DNA of 28,691 bases from a virus, in the IMG/VR virus record IMGVR_UViG_3300005095_000041, positions 1 through 28,691 of that record; one strand, given 5' to 3'. This document shows, piece after piece, positions 7,241-16,300 of the stretch; positions within the stretch are counted from its first letter, which is position 1, and each line of letters begins with the position of its first letter. The position numbers were made by a program, and so were the translations under genes. The notes beneath the pieces are model-generated. The model had not been told where the DNA came from. It did no database searches and worked only from the letters and a program-made list of their open reading frames with translations.

Positions 7241-8450
7241 AATCGATTTACGCATGGGTCTTTATAAGGGAGAACGGAAGTTAAAACGCTCTTCTAGCCC
7301 AGCCCCTGAACGCTCTAAGGCGATCTCTTCTTCGCGCCCGTTTGTGTGCGATGAAAGTGGGAGCTGTTCAATAATCACGCACTCTCAAGGTGTTTTAGAT
7401 GATTCTAGAGGGGTTGCGTTGAGGTTTGACACTTCAAAGTGGCTCTTTACACAAGCTACGATTATATACTCTGTCAAACTGGAGGAGAACCCTCCCTATT
7501 ACCTTTCCCCTTTGAGCGAGCAGTTTGTAAACAGCCAAAACATAGCTATCTCCAACGAGAAACTAAAGCAGTACTATCAAACCTTTATCGGGTCGCATAA
7601 CTTTGTAAATCATCGTCAAAATCCTCAAGAGAGTCGCGGGTTTATTGTTGATGCGTACTTAAGAGAGATTCACCCTTATCCAGAACGCCCCGATTTTTAT
7701 GTTTATTATTGTGATATTTTAGTTGCCACCAATTGCGAGGCTGATCCCCAGCTGTGCCAATTGATTAGGGATGGTGTAATCCGTTTTATGTCTAAAGGGG
7801 TTTTATTTTCAGCTTCGCAATGCTCTAAATGCGGAAGATACGCTTTTAGTGAAACGGAAAAGTGCGTGCATTTAGAATTACTTTTGGGAGAATATTTTAT
7901 CGATGAGCGGGGGATTAAAAGAAAAATAGTTAGACTTGTTACGGATTATCCACCTAACACTGGAAGTATAAAGTTTAATGAGGCTAGCTTTATCACTAGC
8001 GACCCCGCTTATAGTGGAGCGGTTGTTAGCCATATAATTCCTATCTCAAGAGAAGAGGTTATTATCCCCACTCCTTACTTTATTTTAGAGAGAGATGGGT
8101 TTTTAAGATGGGCTAATGAGGTGGAGGTAATCCCGAGAGCAATGCAGGCTTTAAGCTCTTTAGAAAGCTGTGAGCAAAAGATAGTACAAGAGATAAAGGA
8201 GCGGGGTGTGGTTATAAATAAGGTACATCTGATTATGGGCGGAGGATGGAGAGAGGAAGACTTGTATAGAGCTACCAGCCCGCCAGATGAGAAGATGGTG
8301 ATGTATTTTTTAAGAAGATATATCGAAATACTTTGTAACACTTCTTCAACTTCTGCTTTAAAAATTTTTTCCTCTTTACCAAAAGAAACCAAAAAAGAGT
8401 TTTTCTCTCTAGTGAAAGATGCTGTAATAAACTGGGAAGGACGCTTTTAA
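7200..8450 (+). CDS. Prohead maturation protease with Cys/His cluster
   Basis: This is probably the serine protease that removes the scaffold and trims capsid proteins during maturation. Its place between portal and scaffold fits, and HNFVNH (133-138), followed by a Gly/Asp-containing strand and then RFMSKGVLFSAS (195-206), resembles the His and Ser blocks of prohead proteases. The likely catalytic residues are His133 or His138 and Ser198. Right after the Ser block, Cys208-X2-Cys211 and Cys222-X-His224 form a likely zinc knuckle. The start ATG at 7200 follows AAAGGAAGAGG and lies 41 bases inside the portal gene. Met19 (7254) is a possible later start, but it lacks a ribosome site. Residues 1-45 are basic and Ser-rich, probably disordered. 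Confidence 0.75.
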   Translation: MTKKRKKKNLLPPRIDLRMGLYKGERKLKRSSSPAPERSKAISSSRPFVCDESGSCSIITHSQGVLDDSRGVALRFDTSKWLFTQATIIYSVKLEENPPYYLSPLSEQFVNSQNIAISNEKLKQYYQTFIGSHNFVNHRQNPQESRGFIVDAYLREIHPYPERPDFYVYYCDILVATNCEADPQLCQLIRDGVIRFMSKGVLFSASQCSKCGRYAFSETEKCVHLELLLGEYFIDERGIKRKIVRLVTDYPPNTGSIKFNEASFITSDPAYSGAVVSHIIPISREEVIIPTPYFILERDGFLRWANEVEVIPRAMQALSSLESCEQKIVQEIKERGVVINKVHLIMGGGWREEDLYRATSPPDEKMVMYFLRRYIEILCNTSSTSALKIFSSLPKETKKEFFSLVKDAVINWEGRF

Positions 8451-8494
8451 TTAACCTGAATCTACAACTATAAAAAATAAACAAAGGAGTTTTT

Positions 8495-9310
8495 ATGTCT
8501 CTTACAAAACAGGGTTTACTTACTATTAGAGAAAACGGAATGCAACTTCAAAGTACGCTGGTATGGGTTGCAAAGTCGCTAGAAAAAGGCGTTATGGACT
8601 ACACCATTGCAATGGGCAATTTAGAGGCGGTGGAAAAAGCCTTGAATGAGAATTTTTCTATGCTAGAGGAGCTTTTTCCCGATGAGCTTTCAAAGTTTAA
8701 AGCCTTAATAATCAATCTTGAAAAGACTTTACTAGATGAGGATGAGGATATACAACTTATTGCTGAAACTTTTGCGGTTTTTACAATCCTACAACAGGCT
8801 TTAGATTATTTGAGTGATTATATTTCCACATTGATAAAAAATGAGATAGGAGAAGAATATGAAACAACTCAAAGTGCTACTAGCCTCTTGGGCAAAAACA
8901 GCCCTCAAGACTATGATCTCCAGCCTAAAGTCAAAAATGTTATCGGAGCTAACTCAATGGCTCAACCGCAAACTAGCCAACCTCAACAAAAGAGATCACA
9001 AAGAGAAGATGTAAATTTATTTAACAATACATTGAGCCAAACCTCACAAGCTAGCACGCCAGCACATCAACCCCAGCAAGGGCAAAGCCTTAACTATCCT
9101 CAACCAGCACCTATTCCTTCCTACCCAGTAACAGGAGGGCAGGTTCAACAACCAGCTCCACAACCTTCTACTCCATCGCTTCAGGCTCAAAGTCTGCGAG
9201 AGAGTATCGCGGTAGAGGGGTTAAAAAAACAATTGTCTCCCGCGATGCCCACTCCTCAAGGAGAAAGGGAGAATATACGCCTAGCACTTGCGAGAATCAT
9301 GAAATTTTAA
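8495..9310 (+). CDS. Probable capsid scaffold protein
   Basis: The 271-residue protein lies between protease and capsid genes, the usual place for a scaffold. Residues 1-120 are helical and acidic. Residues 140-235 are extremely Gln, Pro and Ser-rich and must be disordered. The final 30 residues form a basic amphipathic helix (ENIRLALARIMKF), of the kind that binds the inner face of the capsid in known scaffolds. The start has AAAGGAG at a good distance, and TATAAA at 8469-8474 in the 44-base gap may be a weak internal promoter for the highly expressed head genes. An internal head protein is the alternative. Confidence 0.6.
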   Translation: MSLTKQGLLTIRENGMQLQSTLVWVAKSLEKGVMDYTIAMGNLEAVEKALNENFSMLEELFPDELSKFKALIINLEKTLLDEDEDIQLIAETFAVFTILQQALDYLSDYISTLIKNEIGEEYETTQSATSLLGKNSPQDYDLQPKVKNVIGANSMAQPQTSQPQQKRSQREDVNLFNNTLSQTSQASTPAHQPQQGQSLNYPQPAPIPSYPVTGGQVQQPAPQPSTPSLQAQSLRESIAVEGLKKQLSPAMPTPQGERENIRLALARIMKF

Positions 9311-9320
9311 GGAGGGTTGA

Positions 9321-9821
9321 ATGTTAAAAGTTTTTCTTAGAGCGGGAGGGGCTATTCCTCTTCCTCTTCCTATCCAAAATAAGTATTACGATAGCTCTTT
9401 AGAGTTCCAACAAGATGTTGTTATCAAGGATTTCAAAAAAGGGCGTATTGTAGCTCTAACGGCTGAAGATGATGGGGAAGAAGTTTTAAAGCTAGCAGAT
9501 GGAGGAGTAGAAGGCGAGATACCTATTGGTATTTTGGAAGAAAACGCCTTCGGTGATGACTATGCGGATGCTGGAGCTATGCTTTCTAGAAATGTAGCAG
9601 TTTTGATGGGGGTTGGTAATGTGATAGCTACGGATGAGGTAGTTGAAGATACGATTAAGCTAGGGACACCTCTTTATGTAGGCACAGGCGATAATGTTGG
9701 TCTATTTACCTCAACTCAACCCACGGATGCAGATGGAAATCCTATTGGGCAAATAGTTGGGGTTGCCTTAAGTTCAAATAATACAGCTGATAAGACGCTG
9801 GTGATCAAACTTATGATATAG
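9321..9821 (+). CDS. Probable head decoration/stabilisation protein
   Basis: This 166-residue protein is beta-rich, with many Gly, Val and Asp turns and almost no helix. It resembles the small decoration proteins (lambda gpD or DUF2190-like) that coat HK97-fold capsids. Features of that class are a Gly-rich barrel with a TDADGNPIGQIVGVAL turn near the C-terminus, and repeated short strands separated by charged loops. It is encoded 10 bases after the scaffold and just before the major capsid gene, where decoration proteins commonly lie. The start has AAGGAGG. No Cys and no signal peptide are present. Confidence 0.55.
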   Translation: MLKVFLRAGGAIPLPLPIQNKYYDSSLEFQQDVVIKDFKKGRIVALTAEDDGEEVLKLADGGVEGEIPIGILEENAFGDDYADAGAMLSRNVAVLMGVGNVIATDEVVEDTIKLGTPLYVGTGDNVGLFTSTQPTDADGNPIGQIVGVALSSNNTADKTLVIKLMI

Positions 9822-9834
9822 AAAAGGAGGAGAT

Positions 9835-10953
9835 ATGTCTAGCTCTATAACTCATACTGGGGGAGGGTTGCCAGAATACACTTCCCAGCCTATACAAGCC
9901 CATAATGTGGATTCGTTTTCTTATGTAGGCTTACAAGAGCGTACCGACCCTTACTCTATGCAAGCGGTACAAAGCACTTATAGCACAGAATCAATCCCCT
10001 ATATAGACCCGAAAAAGAACGCTAGCCCTTACCTTACGCAGTTGGCACAGAGTCAGCAATCGGCATTGTCAGCTCTTTATCCAGACACAGTAGAGTTTTA
10101 CGATTATGTAGAAGAGGTTAAAAATCTTTTAGAAACTTCTGCTGGTAGGAGCATAGTTGCCACAGAAATGAAAAATCTCTTAATTTCTGCGAGAGACTAT
10201 TATGCGGTAGGAAGAAGGGCATTGATTGTAGATAATATTCCGCCAGAGCAGTCAGCTACTTATTTAAGAGAAGAACCTCTAATGGAAAACCCATTTATGG
10301 TCAAAAACAAAAAGGGAGATGTTGTTAATATTGGGTATGACACCACGGAAATACTAGTCCCAACCATACAACTTGAGGCAGAGGCTACAATCCCAGTCAA
10401 AGATATAAAGCGGTATGCTGAAGGGTTGATGGAAAGGATTAAGTATGCAACGATTATGAAAATCTTTAAGCAGGAAGATAAGCTTATCTTTGGTGCTTTA
10501 ATAGAAGCTGGAATGAGCGAGCTAGGAAACGAGGTGATGTTCTTCACAGAGGCTGAATTTGATGTCGGTGCTTTAAACAAGGCGATGTCTGCTGTACTAG
10601 ACCGCCATTCCTATAACACTAGTCGAATATTTATCAATCCTAGTTGGAAGCATATTTTTAGGAAAATTGTTCTTGACGCTGGGGCTTCTCTCCCAATAGA
10701 TGTAGCCGATAGAGCTTATGCTGGAAGACTAGGGGATATTTTTGGAGCTGAAATCTTTTTCTCTAATGTAATTCCAGATGACACCATTATCTTAACAGCT
10801 TCTCCACAGTTTACTGGTAGGTTGCCTCAAGATTTTGATCTCACTGCAATCCCAGTATCCAAAAATAATTCGGAGTTAGGTTTTAAAATGCTCCTAGGTA
10901 TTGGAGTTTTAGTTTACAACCCTAAAGCGGTAGCCATTATTAAAATATCTTAA
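9835..10953 (+). CDS. Major capsid protein, HK97 fold
   Basis: This is the capsid shell subunit. The 372 residues, the place after scaffold and decoration genes, and the sequence pattern support the call. There is a Ser/Tyr/Gln-rich N-terminal arm (1-80) that may be processed by the protease, then an E-loop-like segment. Next comes a long spine-like helix with many Lys and Glu (about 185-225), and then a P-domain and A-domain pattern with an INPSWKHIFRKIV helix and a C-terminal GIGVLVYNPKAVAI strand. A strong AAAGGAGG precedes the ATG. Where cleavage happens cannot be read from the sequence. The gene is intact. Confidence 0.87.
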   Translation: MSSSITHTGGGLPEYTSQPIQAHNVDSFSYVGLQERTDPYSMQAVQSTYSTESIPYIDPKKNASPYLTQLAQSQQSALSALYPDTVEFYDYVEEVKNLLETSAGRSIVATEMKNLLISARDYYAVGRRALIVDNIPPEQSATYLREEPLMENPFMVKNKKGDVVNIGYDTTEILVPTIQLEAEATIPVKDIKRYAEGLMERIKYATIMKIFKQEDKLIFGALIEAGMSELGNEVMFFTEAEFDVGALNKAMSAVLDRHSYNTSRIFINPSWKHIFRKIVLDAGASLPIDVADRAYAGRLGDIFGAEIFFSNVIPDDTIILTASPQFTGRLPQDFDLTAIPVSKNNSELGFKMLLGIGVLVYNPKAVAIIKIS

Positions 10954-10969
10954 GTAATAAGGAGAAATT

Positions 10970-11371
10970 ATGGAAACAATTAAAGTTTTAGCTCTAAAAC
11001 CTTTTGCTGTATTTGTTAGCGGTAAAAAGATAACTGCACAGAAAGGAGAGGAGGTAGAGATACCAACTTATTACGGGAAAGTCCTTTTAAAGAATGGATT
11101 TATTCGTATCATTGAAGGGAAGCTAGAGCCTGAAACCACGCAACAAAAACAAGCTTCTCCCGTTCAATCTTCTTCTACTAAAAAAAAAGTAACACCTAAA
11201 AAAGAGGAAAGCAATTCCCAAACGCTTCCTAAATCAACCACCACTAACGATACAGCTTCTCAATTAGAGCAAAAAAGTTTATCGGAGCTTCGAGAAGAGG
11301 CTATTAGCAGAGGGTTATCAGTCCCTAAAACCGCAACTAAAAAGCAACTATTGGAGCTTTTGCAAAAATAA
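10970..11371 (+). CDS. Head-region protein with C-terminal HeH/LEM-like domain
   Basis: The 133 residues fall into three parts. The N-terminal 50 form a short strand-rich unit of the pattern V-x-GKKI-x-G-E-V-x-L-K-x-G, similar to the YqbF-type domain. Residues 52-98 are a Lys, Ser, Thr and Gln-rich linker. The last 35 residues (LSELREEAISRGLSVP and following) look like an HeH, LEM or SAP-type helix-extension-helix, often seen in small phage proteins that touch DNA or other virion parts. It follows the major capsid gene by 16 bases with AAGGAG. The 55-residue gene at 13159 seems to repeat its N-terminal unit. The role at the head-tail joint is inferred. Confidence 0.5.
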   Translation: METIKVLALKPFAVFVSGKKITAQKGEEVEIPTYYGKVLLKNGFIRIIEGKLEPETTQQKQASPVQSSSTKKKVTPKKEESNSQTLPKSTTTNDTASQLEQKSLSELREEAISRGLSVPKTATKKQLLELLQK

Positions 11372-11381
11372 AGGCTTTTGA

Positions 11382-11816
11382 ATGGATTTTGATGAGCAAA
11401 TACTCCAGCAGATTATCCAAAAGGTTAAAATTAGAGGTAGATTAAACGACATCGAAAACCAGATCGCCCCACCGAATGATGAAGAGATTTTAGAGGCGTT
11501 TGAAAAAGCTTTCGCGGAAATCTCCCTAGCTCTTACCCCGCTATCCTCAAGTAGCATTGAGAACCCATTAATTAAGGAAATCTTAATAACTTGCACCGCA
11601 AAGAATGTTATAGAAACCTTAATATTCCAATGGACAGCTCAAGGTGTTGAGGCGATAGTAGAGGGTTTTTCTATAAAGGATAGACTCAATGATTATCATT
11701 CCCTTTTTAAGCTTTTAGAGGAGGAGTGTGATAAGAAAATAGGGGAGATGAAAAAGCGTTTAGTGTATATAAAGAGCTTTCGCTTCCCAACCTATCCCCC
11801 TACCAAGTTTGGATAG
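11382..11816 (+). CDS. Probable head-tail connector (adaptor) protein
   Basis: This 144-residue, mainly helical protein follows the capsid genes and precedes the neck genes. The sequence has acidic helices, a short Ser/Pro-rich loop (around 52-58), a hydrophobic helix of the type seen in adaptor proteins (EILITCTAKNVIETLIFQW), and a final charged helix. That pattern is like gp6/gp15-type head-completion adaptors that sit under the portal. The start ATG 11382 follows a weak AAAGG that overlaps the previous stop. It could also be another neck protein. The call rests on fold pattern and position. Confidence 0.5.
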   Translation: MDFDEQILQQIIQKVKIRGRLNDIENQIAPPNDEEILEAFEKAFAEISLALTPLSSSSIENPLIKEILITCTAKNVIETLIFQWTAQGVEAIVEGFSIKDRLNDYHSLFKLLEEECDKKIGEMKKRLVYIKSFRFPTYPPTKFG

Positions 11817-11818
11817 TT

Positions 11819-12433
11819 ATGTCTAGGCTCTTTGCTCCTATTCAAAAAGAGCTGTGTCGAGTTATTAATGTAGTAATTGACACGCTAGGGGTGCAAGCTG
11901 AGGTGTTTTATCCTTTAGAAGAACGCTCCTCTTATTCAGCCTCTAATACCTACTCAATATCTTACCCAGAAGCTCCTAATTACATCGGGTTGGTGTTTAT
12001 TAGGGAGATGTTTGGCTCTAACATATTTCAATACGATTTTATCGATGAGCTGTTGATGGAGAATAACAATAGGCTCTTTACCAGATGTGATGCTCCTTTA
12101 TTTCCCAACCATTCAAAAGTGGTTTTAAGAAGCTTTCTTCAAGGTAGCGATGGAGAAATAGACTATCCTCAAAGAAGCTCCCAGTATAAGATTGAGCAAA
12201 AGATGGAATATCGCTTTAACGGCGTCCCTTTGCTGGTGTACTACGAAGTTTCCCCAATCATAACCCGCGATACGCTCCCTAATACAAACGAGATACCTAT
12301 TTACTCTAAACCTATATCCACATCGGAAGGGATTGATAAGGAGTTCGTTGATGGGTTATTTGAAGAAGAGGACGCCGATAAACTGCTAAACCAAAGACAT
12401 ATAAGTAAGTTCTTTTTAAAGGATGATGATTGA
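11819..12433 (+). CDS. Putative neck / head-closure protein
   Basis: I do not recognise a family with certainty. The 204 residues begin with a basic amphipathic helix (1-25), continue as a beta-rich, Tyr and Ser-rich region (30-160), and end in a very acidic tail. Beta-rich proteins with a helical start between adaptor and sheath genes are usually head-closure or tail-terminator proteins (T4 gp13, gp14 or gp15 type). The start lacks a clear Shine-Dalgarno and lies three bases after the previous stop, so translational coupling is likely. The stop TGA overlaps the TTG start of the next gene. Confidence 0.38.
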   Translation: MSRLFAPIQKELCRVINVVIDTLGVQAEVFYPLEERSSYSASNTYSISYPEAPNYIGLVFIREMFGSNIFQYDFIDELLMENNNRLFTRCDAPLFPNHSKVVLRSFLQGSDGEIDYPQRSSQYKIEQKMEYRFNGVPLLVYYEVSPIITRDTLPNTNEIPIYSKPISTSEGIDKEFVDGLFEEEDADKLLNQRHISKFFLKDDD

Positions 12434-13155
12434 TAACACTATTGACTACCGAGATATTAGATGGGCTTTGCAACCAATTAAAAGCGATTAAGGTCCGCTA
12501 CTACTATAAGCGTTCTTCTCAAGAAGAGCCTTTGATTTTTTCTAAAGCCCCCTATATCAATGAGGGTATAAGTCATTTAAGAGGAGCAAATAACCCATCG
12601 ATTGTTGTGGGTATGTGGGATAGAAGTGGAGCTTGGATTGCTAAAGACGACAAGGGAAGGGAAGCTTATCTTCAGTCTCCAACTCCAGATATGGCTACAA
12701 AAATAAAGATGAAATATTTAAGCTGGACGATAGATGTAACTTTTTTAACTCAAGATGTACTAAACCTAGAAGTTCTAGAAAATCAGTTTTTAATAGAAAT
12801 GGACGGGGTTCTCCCTTCAGAGGAGCTTGAAATTACTCCTTCACTTCAAGATGTAATAGGGGCGGTCGCCATTAAAGTTGATGGGAAAATATCTTTAGTA
12901 GACAAAATAGAGAAGCTACCTAGTCAAGATTTGGGAGATTTATGGAAAATGGAGGTAAAAATTGATGTTACCGCTCCAGTATTCTCCTACATTTTAAGAG
13001 ATTATCCAAAAATCAAGGATGTTTATACCAATCTTAAAGAGATTAGTGGCGAAACCAATATCGCCGACCTCTCTACCATTCATTTGCATCAAGAATATGC
13101 TAGCGATGGCTCTATATCAAGTAGAGAGATAGAAATTTTAAAGAAAGGAGGTTAG
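12430..13155 (+). CDS. Putative neck / tail-terminator protein
   Basis: The 241-residue gene uses TTG at 12430 as start, preceded by AAAGGATG and overlapping the TGA of the previous gene (TTGA), which fixes this start. The protein is alpha/beta, with a basic aromatic N-terminus and long beta-rich segments, and has no membrane segment. It lies between the neck genes and the sheath, the place of T4 gp15-like terminators and gp14-like collar proteins. No motif identifies which. The next gene begins just after it, with AAAGGAGG formed by its own last codons. Confidence 0.38.
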   Translation: MITLLTTEILDGLCNQLKAIKVRYYYKRSSQEEPLIFSKAPYINEGISHLRGANNPSIVVGMWDRSGAWIAKDDKGREAYLQSPTPDMATKIKMKYLSWTIDVTFLTQDVLNLEVLENQFLIEMDGVLPSEELEITPSLQDVIGAVAIKVDGKISLVDKIEKLPSQDLGDLWKMEVKIDVTAPVFSYILRDYPKIKDVYTNLKEISGETNIADLSTIHLHQEYASDGSISSREIEILKKGG

Positions 13156-13158
13156 TAG

Positions 13159-13326
13159 ATGACTACCCCTTATTTAGTAGCTAACCCTAAAAGAGTACCG
13201 ATTTATGTGGAGTATAACGGGGAGAAGATCATATTTCCTCCCCAAGGTAGACGGGTTTTTAAGTTGGAGGATTCAGATGTGGAACGCTTTAAAAAAGCTG
13301 GATTACTTTTAGCAAAAGGAGGTTGA
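13159..13326 (+). CDS. Small 55-aa protein, repeat of the 10970 N-terminal unit
   Basis: This gene is shorter than usual ORF cut-offs but has AAAGGAGG at 13144-13151, ATG at 13159 and TGA at 13324-13326, and fills the gap between two structural genes exactly. The translated protein is a compact strand-rich unit: P-x-x-V-P-I-Y-V, then NGEKI, a Gly/Arg turn, V-F-K-L, and a final KKAGLLLAKGG. This is the same pattern as the first 50 residues of the protein at 10970. Its last codons contain the AAAAGGAGG that serves the sheath start. The function is unknown; a small neck or tail-sheath accessory protein is likely from position. Confidence 0.7.
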   Translation: MTTPYLVANPKRVPIYVEYNGEKIIFPPQGRRVFKLEDSDVERFKKAGLLLAKGG

Positions 13327-13327
13327 G

Positions 13328-16300
13328 ATGGTTGGGATGGGTAGTCCGCAAATAATCATTCAAGAGTACAATCTTTCCGTTTATATCCCGAATGCAAAAG
13401 GGCTTACCTTTGCGTTGATTATGGATAGCGAGAAAGGGGAAACTGGGGAGATACATGTTGCCACAAACCCACAAGAGTTAATAGATCAAGCTGGAAAACC
13501 TAGTCCCGAGAAGTACGGGGTTGGTATCTATTCTGCTCTTAATGTTTTAGAAGAAACCAACCGCTTGCTATGGGTGAGAGTTGATAAAGGACAGCTGTAT
13601 TCTTCGTTGCTGGTAAGAGGGAAAATCGCTCCTGTTGTAGATAAAGATAGTTATGGTTATCTATTGCCAGAGCCTCAAGTAGATCCAATTGTAAAACCTA
13701 ACGGCTCAATGAGTAAAGAGGATTGGGAAAAGTTTGAATTTCCACAATATCCAAGAAAAAGAGAAGTTGGACACTTTGAGCCAGATGTGCATTTAAAACT
13801 TATCCCCACTCAAGGAGATACGCGTATCTATGTGGACAATGTATCTAATGCTCAAGTAGGGGATTACATCACTTTCAAAGACACAAACGATATAGCAGAT
13901 AGAGAGGAGGTTTTAAAATATAGCTACTACCTCATTACTGCGGTGGGGGAAGAAGTTATAACCCAAGACTATATCGTTACTCAAGACCCTATCCCTAACA
14001 CAATTCCAGTAGGTACAGAAATTAAAAAGGTGATTGAGCAGGGAGCAGATATTGGAGCTACTCTAGAGGCAGATGCTACGGCTGGAGACACCACTTTATC
14101 AGTCAATGATGCAAGCTTATGGAGCGTTGGGGATAGAGTAACTTTTTCAACTGACATGAAGAGCGGGGTTTATACGATTTTAGAGATAGACTTAGATAAT
14201 AACACTCTAACCATCGACCCCTCTTTAAGCGATAACTATCCCCAAAGTAGTAAAGTTTATAAAGTTGTTAAGCAGTATGTAAGCTTCAACTATCCAGTAC
14301 ATATTAAATGGATTGACCCAGCTGACAACACCCGCTTGATGGTTGATTCTAACGACCCGATTGCGGAGGGAGATGTTTTAGAGATCAACGGGATAGAAAC
14401 CACTTTGAGCAGTAAATATCAACTGGACAACAAGATTAACTACTTCGATTTAGATAAAGAGTATTCCCCTGATGTAAAGCTATCGGTAGGAGATGTAGTC
14501 TACAAGCTAATCCACACAGACTGGGAATATAGAGACTGCTTTTTAATTAGAGCTGAAAGCGGGGGAGAGTGGGGTAATAGAATCAGTGTAGCAATTTATG
14601 ATAGCAAGGTTTCCATCCCAAATACTTTTGTAGTAGCGGTTTATGTAGATGGGGTTCAAAAAGAGGAACACTTATGTTCTCGACGCAAGCAAATAGATAG
14701 CAGGGGTCGCCAACTTTTTATAGAGGATGTTATCAATAACCAATCCAAATATATTCGAGTTAAAGATAATCCTCTTATGATAGATGAAAATGGCGACCCA
14801 GTTGAACCATTAAGAACCACTTACCATTATATCCAAAAAGAAAAAGAACCGCTCTATTACAAAGTTGCTACTGCTGTAGAGTCTATTTGGGATAAAGATA
14901 ATTACATACGAGTTAACCCAGAAGATATTGTAAACATCGATGTTTTAAAGCCTCTTCAAATAGCTGGAAAGTTGTACGATATTGCTGAAATTACAAAGTC
15001 ATGTGCGGAGTGTACTTATGACACGATTGTCTTAAAACAGCCTATCGATTTGAGCGATATGAGCAACCTGCTCCCGCTTGATAGAAAGCTAGATATAGGG
15101 ACGGAGCTAAAACAAAGCTTTGATAGAGCAAAAGTTATCGATGTTTTTCTTTTAGACTATCAAGACAACACCAACTACTATATTAGCATTAAGGGATATA
15201 ACGGGACAATCTATCAATACACCTATACGAGTGTTAGTGGAGATAACGCAACGGCAGTATTGCAAAAACTAGCAGACGCCATAAATGCAGACGCTAACCC
15301 TTTTGTGGATGCTAGTTTAACTAGTAGTGGGACATTAAGATTAACCGCCGATGTAGCAGGGGTTGACTTTGAGATCACCGAGACTAACCTCTCCTATGTA
15401 ATCGTTGTAGAAAACGCGAGAGCGTGGCTTGTTTATCCTTTAGAGCGTGTTGATGGCTCTATTTATGCAGATGCTACTATAGGAGCCATTGTAGAGATAG
15501 ATGGTACAAAATATATCGTTTGGGATGCTGGAGCAAATAAGGCAACTGGTGGAGACGATGCAGGTTATCCAACCATTGGTCAGTACTTACTTGCTTTAGA
15601 CCTCTTCAAAAATCCTGAAACCAGCAATTTTATAGCCTTTTTAGACGCGGGTGTAACAGAGGTGGCTTATGCTCAAGCCATTACCCAGATGTGCGAAAAA
15701 AGACAAGATTGCGTAGGGTTGTTAAGTGTGTCTTATGAAGCTCAAGCTAATCCTGATATACAGGAGGTTATTGAGTATAGAAAAAACCTAGGAATTAACA
15801 GCTCTTATGCGACTCTTACAACTCCATGGGTTAAGATAGTTGATAAATATAACGATATAGAAATTTTTATATCGCCTGAAAGCTTTGTGGCGAGGGCTAT
15901 CGCGAGAACGGAGCGAGAAAAAGGGATATTCTATCCTGCTTTTTGGTTAAAAAGAGGAAAAGTTTACGCTCAAGGATTGGGAGCAGACTATGATCAAGGG
16001 GACAGAGACCTTCTTTATGATTATCAAATCAACCCTATCTTTAGACACAAAAGCGGTCAGGCTATCATTGGAGGGCAAAAGACTCTTACCCCCGAACCAA
16101 GTGCACTTGATAGGCTTAACACAAGGTTGTTACTCATAGTGTTAGAGCAAGGGATTAAACAGGTTTTAGATTACTCAATTGGAGACTTAAATCTAGAGTC
16201 CGAAAGAAGAAGAGTTAGGCTAAACATTGAAACCTACCTCATCGATGTAAGAGCTAAAGGAGGAGTTGTCCAGTTTAGAGTAGTGGTAGATGAAACCAAT

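Noticed and set aside
8075-8484. Minus-strand open frames over the end of the protease gene
   Set aside because: They overlap each other and a well supported gene on the other strand, and have no ribosome site at the start.
13289-13474. Minus-strand open frame across the start of the sheath gene
   Set aside because: It crosses the 55-aa gene and the sheath start, both with strong ribosome sites; no support of its own.
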